From an uncultured Ruminococcus sp. (GTDB taxonomy: Bacteria > Bacillota > Clostridia > Oscillospirales > Ruminococcaceae): a DNA stretch of 9,656 nucleotides. The position numbers and the translations under genes are program-made. The stretch lies in assembly GCA_900556055.1 (NCBI GenBank), contig USNJ01000068.1:1-9656 (forward strand), read 5' to 3'. The notes under the pieces were generated by a model. It did no database searches, had not been told where the DNA came from, and saw only the letters and a program-made list of their open reading frames with translations. The number at the start of each line of letters is the position of its first letter. The first letter of the stretch is position 1. This document shows positions 5,433-9,656 of this stretch, in pieces.

Positions 5433-7256
5433 ATGTGCGGAATTGTAGGATTTGTGGGAAAAAGGCCGTGTGCGGATATTCTCGTCAATGCATTAAGACG
5501 ACTTGAATACCGCGGCTATGACTCGGCAGGAATTGCGCTTTTCGAGGACGATTCCCTGAAGACCATAAAAGCCAAGGGAAAAATTGACGACGGACTGCAA
5601 AAAAAGCTTGACGAGGAAATGCCCCTTTCAGCAACCGCAGGAATAGGTCATACAAGATGGGCTACTCACGGCGAACCCTCCGATATAAACTCGCACCCTA
5701 TCGGAAACAGCCGCATATCCATCGTCCATAACGGCATTATCGAAAATTACCGTAAGATCAAGGATTTTCTCATCTCTCAGGGCTATACCTTTGAGAGCGA
5801 AACAGACACCGAAACAGTCGCAAAGCTGCTGGATTACTATTATAAAGATGATCCGATAGATGCGATCATCAAAACTGTAGGCGAGATCGAAGGCTCCTAT
5901 GCGCTCGGTATCATATTCAAAGATCATAAAAACACCGTATATGCAATACGCAAGGACAGTCCGCTGATCGTCGGCAAGGGTGAAAACGAATACTATATCG
6001 CTTCCGACGTAACCGCTATCCTTGACCATACAAGAAATTACTATCTTCTTGAACATGACGAGATAGCAACTCTCTCCGAGGACGGGATCTCCTTTGCGGA
6101 TATCCACAAAAACCCGGTTGAAAAGGAATTGCTTACCGCAGACTGGGATATAAATGCCGCTGAAAAGGGCGGTTACAAGCACTTCATGCTCAAAGAGATA
6201 CACGAGCAGCCAGATGCAGTAAAGAGAACTATTCTCCCGAGAATTGCCGACGGAATGCCGACTCTCGAAGAATGCGGAATGACCGAGGATCGCCTCAGAA
6301 AGTATAAGAATATTTTCGTCGTTGCCTGCGGAACTGCCATGCACGCAGGTCTTGTCGGAAAATACGTTATCGAAAAGATAGGAAGGATCCCCGTTACGGT
6401 GGATGTCGCTTCCGAATTCAGATACAGAAACCCGATAGTTTCAAAGGATGACCTAGTTATCCTCGTTTCACAGTCAGGCAAAACAGCCGATACTCTCGAA
6501 GCACTGAGACTTTCAAAGCGTCTTGGCGCAGATACCCTTGCCATCGTAAATGCAAAGGGTTCGTCCATCGCGCGTGAAGCGGATATGGTCCTCTATACCC
6601 ACGCAGGACCTGAGATCTCCGTTGCATCAACAAAGGCGTATATGGTTCAGCTGGCTGTGTTCTATCTTTTCGCATTTGAGCTTTCATATGCAAGAGGTGC
6701 GATATCCGAAGAAGAATGCAGAAATTATGTTAAGCTTCTCGAAGATGTCCCCTCGATAATAGAAAAAATACTCGAAAACCCCGAAAAATCGCAGTATGTT
6801 GCATCTAAGCTCATTGCTGCGGAAAATCTGCTCTATATAGGCAGAGGTCTTGACTATGCGCTTTCAATGGAAGGCTCGCTGAAGCTCAAGGAGATCTCGT
6901 ATATCCATTCCGAATCATATGCAGCAGGCGAACTCAAGCACGGAACGATCTCCCTCGTAACAGAAGGAATGCCCGTTATCGCTGTCGCAACTCAGGAAGA
7001 TATCTATGACAAGACCGTAAGCAACGTAAAGGAAGTCAAGACAAGAGGTGCTTACACTATAATGATAACAAGGGAAAGCCGCGTCCCCTCAGAAGACGTG
7101 TCCGACCTGACTATAACAGTCCCCGATACCGACGGACTGCTTATGCCGATGACAGCCATCATTCCCCTCCAGCTTATCGCATATTATACTGCCGACCTCA
7201 AAGGCAATGATGTAGATAAGCCGAGAAATCTTGCTAAATCGGTAACTGTTGAATAA
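5433..7256 (+). CDS. glmS: Glucosamine-fructose-6-phosphate aminotransferase (isomerising)
   Basis: Makes glucosamine 6-phosphate from fructose 6-phosphate and glutamine, the first committed step to UDP-GlcNAc and peptidoglycan. The 607-residue length is typical. Cys2 after the removable Met is the glutaminase nucleophile. HTRWATHG (73-80), HNGIIEN (99-105) and ETDTE (123-127) complete the Ntn-type amidotransferase domain. Two SIS domains follow: VVACGTAMHAGL (296-307) and SQSGKTADT (346-354), then IGRGLDYALSMEGSLKLKEI (469-488). AAGELKHG (497-504) and the C-terminal tail DKPRNLAKSVTVE (595-607) supply the isomerase histidine and lysine. GGAGG (5420-5424) is 8 bases before the ATG. Only 38 bases separate it from upp, so there is no room for the glmS ribozyme, a self-cleaving RNA of well over 100 bases found upstream of many Firmicute glmS genes. 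Control of GlcN6P synthesis must work another way here. Confidence 0.97.
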   Translation: MCGIVGFVGKRPCADILVNALRRLEYRGYDSAGIALFEDDSLKTIKAKGKIDDGLQKKLDEEMPLSATAGIGHTRWATHGEPSDINSHPIGNSRISIVHNGIIENYRKIKDFLISQGYTFESETDTETVAKLLDYYYKDDPIDAIIKTVGEIEGSYALGIIFKDHKNTVYAIRKDSPLIVGKGENEYYIASDVTAILDHTRNYYLLEHDEIATLSEDGISFADIHKNPVEKELLTADWDINAAEKGGYKHFMLKEIHEQPDAVKRTILPRIADGMPTLEECGMTEDRLRKYKNIFVVACGTAMHAGLVGKYVIEKIGRIPVTVDVASEFRYRNPIVSKDDLVILVSQSGKTADTLEALRLSKRLGADTLAIVNAKGSSIAREADMVLYTHAGPEISVASTKAYMVQLAVFYLFAFELSYARGAISEEECRNYVKLLEDVPSIIEKILENPEKSQYVASKLIAAENLLYIGRGLDYALSMEGSLKLKEISYIHSESYAAGELKHGTISLVTEGMPVIAVATQEDIYDKTVSNVKEVKTRGAYTIMITRESRVPSEDVSDLTITVPDTDGLLMPMTAIIPLQLIAYYTADLKGNDVDKPRNLAKSVTVE

Positions 7257-7274
7257 AAGGAAAGTATTGATAAA

Positions 7275-8228
7275 ATGGAGCTTATTTCAGTTGTTGTCCC
7301 CTGCTATAACGAAGAAGAATCACTGCCGCTTTTTTATGATGAGATAATACGTGTTTCCGACTCCATGAAAGCCGAAAACGACGTGGAATTTGAGTTTGTT
7401 TTCGTAAACGACGGTTCGAGAGATAAAACGCTTATCCTCCTGCGTGAACTCGCAGAGAAGGACAGCCGCGTCAGATATGTTTCCTTCTCACGCAATTTCG
7501 GCAAGGAAGCCGCAATGATCGCAGGACTTGAGCATACAAAGGGCGATTATGTCGTTCTGCTCGATGCCGATCTCCAGCACCCGCCGAAGCTTATCCCTCA
7601 GATGTATGAATACGTTAGTTCAGGCGAATATGACTGCGCCGCAACACGCAGAATATCCCGAAAAGGCGAGCCAAAGCTGCTCTCCTTCTTTGCAGGTCAG
7701 TTCTACAGGATCATAAACAAGATCTCGCAGACGCAGATCGTGAACGGCGCACAGGATTTCCGCTTCATGACAAGGCAGATGGTCGATGCTATCATCTCTA
7801 TGAGCGAATATCACCGCTTTTCAAAGGGAATTTTCAGCTGGGTAGGCTTCAATACCAAATTCATAGAAATTGAAAATACCGAGCGTGCCGCAGGAACAAC
7901 TACATGGAACTTCAAAAAGCTGTTCCTTTATTCGCTGGAAGGCATCATGGCATTCTCTACCGCTCCCCTCGCCCTGCCTATATTTCTGGGCATACTTTCC
8001 TGCATTATCGCAGTGATAATATTTATCGTAACACTGGTGCAGTTCTTCGCTTCGGATATAAGCATGGCAAGATTTGCAAACATAGTCTGCCTTATCATGC
8101 TTATGAGCGGCATAACAATGATCTGCACGGGAATAAACGGACTCTATCTCTCTAAAACCTATATGGAAGTCAAGCACAGACCGAAATATATCGTAAAGGA
8201 AACGGAAGAAAACCGTCCGAAAAACTGA
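7275..8228 (+). CDS. Family 2 glycosyltransferase, DPM1/GtrB-like, membrane anchored
   Basis: Likely moves a sugar from a nucleotide sugar to undecaprenyl phosphate at the inner face of the membrane. The 317-residue protein begins with the GT2 strand ISVVVPCYNEEESL (4-17). FVNDGSRD (43-50), SFSRNFGKEAAMIAGL (70-85) and the metal-binding DAD in LLDADLQHPP (95-104) follow. NGAQDFRFMTR (157-167) and RFSKGIFSWVGF (181-192) are typical of the DPM1/GtrB branch, as is RAAGTTTWNFKKL (204-216). Two hydrophobic segments at about 228-257 and 268-292 are the C-terminal membrane helices expected for GtrB. Sugar donor and final glycan (teichoic acid, flagellin or wall decoration) cannot be told from the sequence. 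The gene starts 18 bases after glmS behind an AAGGAAAG site and ends 15 bases before ppa. The context fits envelope glycan synthesis. Confidence 0.9.
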   Translation: MELISVVVPCYNEEESLPLFYDEIIRVSDSMKAENDVEFEFVFVNDGSRDKTLILLRELAEKDSRVRYVSFSRNFGKEAAMIAGLEHTKGDYVVLLDADLQHPPKLIPQMYEYVSSGEYDCAATRRISRKGEPKLLSFFAGQFYRIINKISQTQIVNGAQDFRFMTRQMVDAIISMSEYHRFSKGIFSWVGFNTKFIEIENTERAAGTTTWNFKKLFLYSLEGIMAFSTAPLALPIFLGILSCIIAVIIFIVTLVQFFASDISMARFANIVCLIMLMSGITMICTGINGLYLSKTYMEVKHRPKYIVKETEENRPKN

Positions 8229-8243
8229 AAGGGGTAAAATTCA

Positions 8244-8789
8244 ATGAACATTTGGCATGATATTTCGCCGAACAGGATCACAAAGGAAAACTTCTACGCC
8301 GTTATCGAGATCGGCAAGGGCAGCAAAATGATGTATGAGCTTGACAAAAAAACCGGCTTTCTGCTGCTTGACAGAGTGCTTTACACCTCAACGCACTATC
8401 CCGCAAACTACGGCTTTATCCCAAGAACATATGCCGAGGACGGAGACCCGCTCGATGTTCTGGTGCTTTGTTCGGAAACTATCCAGTCACTTGCTCTGGT
8501 AAAATGCTACCCCATCGGAGTAATCTCCATGATCGACAACGGTGCGCCCGATGACAAGATCATCGCTATCCCGTTCAACGATCCTACTTATAATTCGTAT
8601 ACCGATATCAGCCAACTCCCGCAGCATATTTTCGATGAAATGTCTCACTTCTTCACTGTTTATAAGCAGCTTGAGAATAAGGGCACGATCATCGACGAGG
8701 TAAAGGGACGCGAAGATGCTATCGACATAATCGAAAGATGTATCGACAGATATATCGACAGCTTCTGCAAGGGTAAGTCCGCTGACTGA
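8244..8789 (+). CDS. ppa: Family I inorganic pyrophosphatase
   Basis: Hydrolyses PPi to two phosphates, pulling reactions such as that of upp and nucleotide-sugar synthesis forward. The 181-residue product has the family I fold: VIEIGKGSK (20-28), LLDRVLYTSTHYPANYGFIP (41-60) and the metal-binding EDGDPLDVLVL (65-75). Aligned with the E. coli enzyme, Glu22, Glu32, Arg44, Tyr56, Asp66, Asp68, Asp71, Asp98, Asp103, Lys105, Tyr140 and Lys141 match Glu20, Glu31, Arg43, Tyr55, Asp65, Asp67, Asp70, Asp97, Asp102, Lys104, Tyr141 and Lys142. The one active-site exception is the E. coli Lys29 position, which is Met30 here (KMMYELD). Lys28 lies two residues earlier and might take over. AAAGGGG (8228-8234) precedes the ATG by 9 bases. 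The gene ends its operon; an intrinsic terminator begins 12 bases after the stop. Confidence 0.94.
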   Translation: MNIWHDISPNRITKENFYAVIEIGKGSKMMYELDKKTGFLLLDRVLYTSTHYPANYGFIPRTYAEDGDPLDVLVLCSETIQSLALVKCYPIGVISMIDNGAPDDKIIAIPFNDPTYNSYTDISQLPQHIFDEMSHFFTVYKQLENKGTIIDEVKGREDAIDIIERCIDRYIDSFCKGKSAD

Positions 8790-8801
8790 ACAGAACATGT
8801 A

Positions 8802-8836
8802 ACAGCCCGCTTTATTCAAATGCGGGCTGTTTTTTT
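8802..8836 (+). terminator. Intrinsic terminator after ppa
   Basis: ACAGCCCGC (8802-8810) pairs perfectly with GCGGGCTGT (8822-8830) around an 11-base loop, and six more T residues follow at 8831-8836. This is a textbook Rho-independent terminator closing the rpiB-to-ppa unit. On the opposite strand the stem is preceded by the A run but has only a short, broken T run after it, so bidirectional action is less certain. Confidence 0.93.
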
Positions 8837-8846
8837 GTTACATAAG

Positions 8847-8875
8847 CCGACAATCTCCCGATATTTGCATATAAA
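8847..8875 (+). promoter_or_regulatory. Candidate promoter for the sigma/anti-sigma unit
   Basis: CCGACA (8847-8852, four of six matches to TTGACA), a 17-bp spacer and TATAAA (8870-8875) form a plausible but weak vegetative promoter. It lies just past the ppa terminator and about 90 bases before the TTG start of the sigma gene. I could not identify a convincing ECF-type promoter with an AAC -35 core that would show autoregulation. Confidence 0.4.
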
Positions 8876-8948
8876 ACAGTTAAAAATGCCGAAAATTATC
8901 CAGGAATGAAAAAAACAGTACATCTGAAATGTATTACATACAGAAAAT

Positions 8949-8957
8949 GGGGTGATC
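8949..8957 (+). promoter_or_regulatory. Unusual ribosome binding site deciding the TTG start of the sigma gene
   Basis: GGGGTGATC (8949-8957) contains GGTGATC, complementary to the GATCACC stretch at the 3' end of 16S rRNA, just upstream of the CCUCC core. It ends 5 bases before TTG at 8963. The earlier in-frame ATG at 8906 has only AGGA one base upstream, which is too close to work. Confidence 0.65.
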
Positions 8958-8962
8958 TCTCC

Positions 8963-9454
8963 TTGTATGAATTCGGTACCGACGAATACATAAACAACAT
9001 TCTGGATCTGTATTCACAAACACTCATAAAGCTGAGCTATACATATGTGAAAAACATCTGCGATGCTGAGGACATTGCGCAGGATGTGTTTGTTGCGCTC
9101 TTAAAACAGAAAACGCCGTTTGAATCGCCGGAACATGAGAAAGCATGGCTTATCCGAACGGCTATAAATAAATCTAAGAACCATCTTAAATCAGGCTGGG
9201 TGCAGAGAACTGTCCCGCTGGAGGAAAATGATATCACCGAAACCTGCTCGGATGAGCAGAGCGAACTTCTTGAAGCGGTGCTTTCGCTGCCCGAAAAATA
9301 CCGTACTGCGATACATCTTCACTATTACGACGGCTATACCATAAACGAGATTGCCGCTATAATAAAGAAAAAGCCTGCGACCGTCGGCACATGGCTGGCA
9401 AGGGGCAGAGAGCTTCTCAAAAAAAAGCTGAAAGGAGATTTTGATGATGAATAA
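8963..9454 (+). CDS. ECF-type (sigma-70 family) RNA polymerase sigma factor
   Basis: A 163-residue protein from TTG 8963, the usual size of an extracytoplasmic function sigma factor with only regions 2 and 4. Region 2 spans about 13-77, with DAEDIAQDVFVALL (34-47) as the core-binding/-10 recognition signature and HEKAWLIRTAINKSKNHLK (58-76) after it. An acidic linker (about 85-100) leads to region 4 (about 101-156): LPEKYRTAIHLHYYDGYTI, then NEIAAIIKKKPATVGTWLAR (128-147), a helix-turn-helix for -35 recognition. The alternative start at ATG 8906 adds 19 residues not typical of ECF factors and has a poorly spaced site. The stop codon overlaps the start of the next gene by a few bases, the normal arrangement for a sigma and its anti-sigma. 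The regulon and signal are unknown. It is clearly separated from ppa by a terminator. Confidence 0.92.
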   Translation: MYEFGTDEYINNILDLYSQTLIKLSYTYVKNICDAEDIAQDVFVALLKQKTPFESPEHEKAWLIRTAINKSKNHLKSGWVQRTVPLEENDITETCSDEQSELLEAVLSLPEKYRTAIHLHYYDGYTINEIAAIIKKKPATVGTWLARGRELLKKKLKGDFDDE

Positions 9455-9656
9455 ACATGACTATCAGCAGGCTGTAAACAGCATAAAGATCTCCGAAAGC
9501 TTCAAGAGCAGAACAGCGCAGCTAATGCGTGAAGAAAGAGAAAGAAATTCAGCCGTGAATTCCGTGGATATATCGGAAAAATATGTCACAGTACATGAAA
9601 AGCCGCGCTTTATTCCCATTATCAGATACGGCGGCATCGTGCTTACCGCCATTGCC
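9444..9656 (+). CDS. Putative anti-sigma factor, partial (cut by window end)
   Basis: The frame ATG ATG AAT AAA opens at 9444 and stays open for 71 codons to the window edge. AAAGGAG (9431-9437) is 6 bases before the first ATG and 9 before the second (9447); the second has the better spacing. It overlaps the sigma gene by 11 or 8 bases in another frame. The first 55 or so residues are polar and helical in character (KISESFKSRTAQLMREERER), without a visible zinc-binding H-x3-C-x2-C motif. A hydrophobic run starting near residue 61 (YGGIVLTAIA) is probably a transmembrane helix that continues beyond the window. Position, overlap and topology point to an anti-sigma factor holding the upstream ECF sigma at the membrane. 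The domain that would sense the signal is not visible, and I do not recognise the family from this fragment. Confidence 0.7.
   Translation, partial: MMNKHDYQQAVNSIKISESFKSRTAQLMREERERNSAVNSVDISEKYVTVHEKPRFIPIIRYGGIVLTAIA

Noticed and set aside
5628..6344. Minus-strand open frame (238 codons) opposite glmS
   Set aside because: It is antisense to the conserved glutaminase and first SIS domain of glmS, with no recognisable motif or initiation signals.
8487..8819. Minus-strand open frame across ppa and its terminator
   Set aside because: It starts inside the terminator stem and runs antisense to conserved ppa sequence with no motif.

Overview
This window reads as an ordinary chromosomal housekeeping segment of a low-to-mid GC Firmicute, most likely a Ruminococcus-like Oscillospiraceae member. 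Four things suggest this: the AAAGGA/GGAGG ribosome binding sites, the vegetative (sigma-A type) promoters with 17-bp spacers, the protein styles (clostridial-type family I pyrophosphatase, a 147-aa PheB-type ACT protein beside hom), and the even codon style of most genes. The genus is an inference from protein flavour, not from a marker gene. All eleven recognisable genes lie on the + strand and I see no mobile element, CRISPR array, tRNA or rRNA.

Layout. (1) Positions 1-38 hold a terminator-like hairpin that probably closes a gene upstream of the window. (2) A near-consensus promoter (88-116) drives a small ACT-domain protein (200-643), then homoserine dehydrogenase hom (704-1936) and homoserine kinase thrB (1953-2840). 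This is the branch from aspartate semialdehyde to O-phosphohomoserine. (3) After a strong palindrome (2848-2876) come tsaE (2902-3345) and tsaB (3326-4021), two components of the tRNA t6A37 modification system. (4) A gap of about 275 bases ends in a very strong extended -10 promoter (4197-4225). It reads into rpiB, upp, glmS, a family 2 glycosyltransferase and inorganic pyrophosphatase ppa (8244-8789), with gaps of only 15-38 bases, and the unit ends at a clear intrinsic terminator (8802-8836). (5) A separate unit starts with an ECF-type sigma factor (8963-9454, TTG start). It overlaps a gene cut off by the window end (9444-9656+), whose visible part looks like the cytoplasmic head and first membrane segment of an anti-sigma factor.

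How the genes fit together. The first unit makes threonine precursors next to a putative amino-acid-sensing ACT protein. The middle unit links pentose phosphate isomerisation, uracil salvage (which uses PRPP and releases PPi), glucosamine-6-phosphate synthesis for the cell wall, lipid-linked sugar transfer, and hydrolysis of the released PPi. The last unit is probably a signal-responsive sigma/anti-sigma pair.

I did not find a clearly new system. The points most worth a second look are a lysine-to-methionine change at a normally conserved substrate-binding position of the pyrophosphatase, the unseen sensor end of the anti-sigma gene, the palindrome between thrB and tsaE, and glmS sitting inside an operon with no room for a glmS ribozyme.
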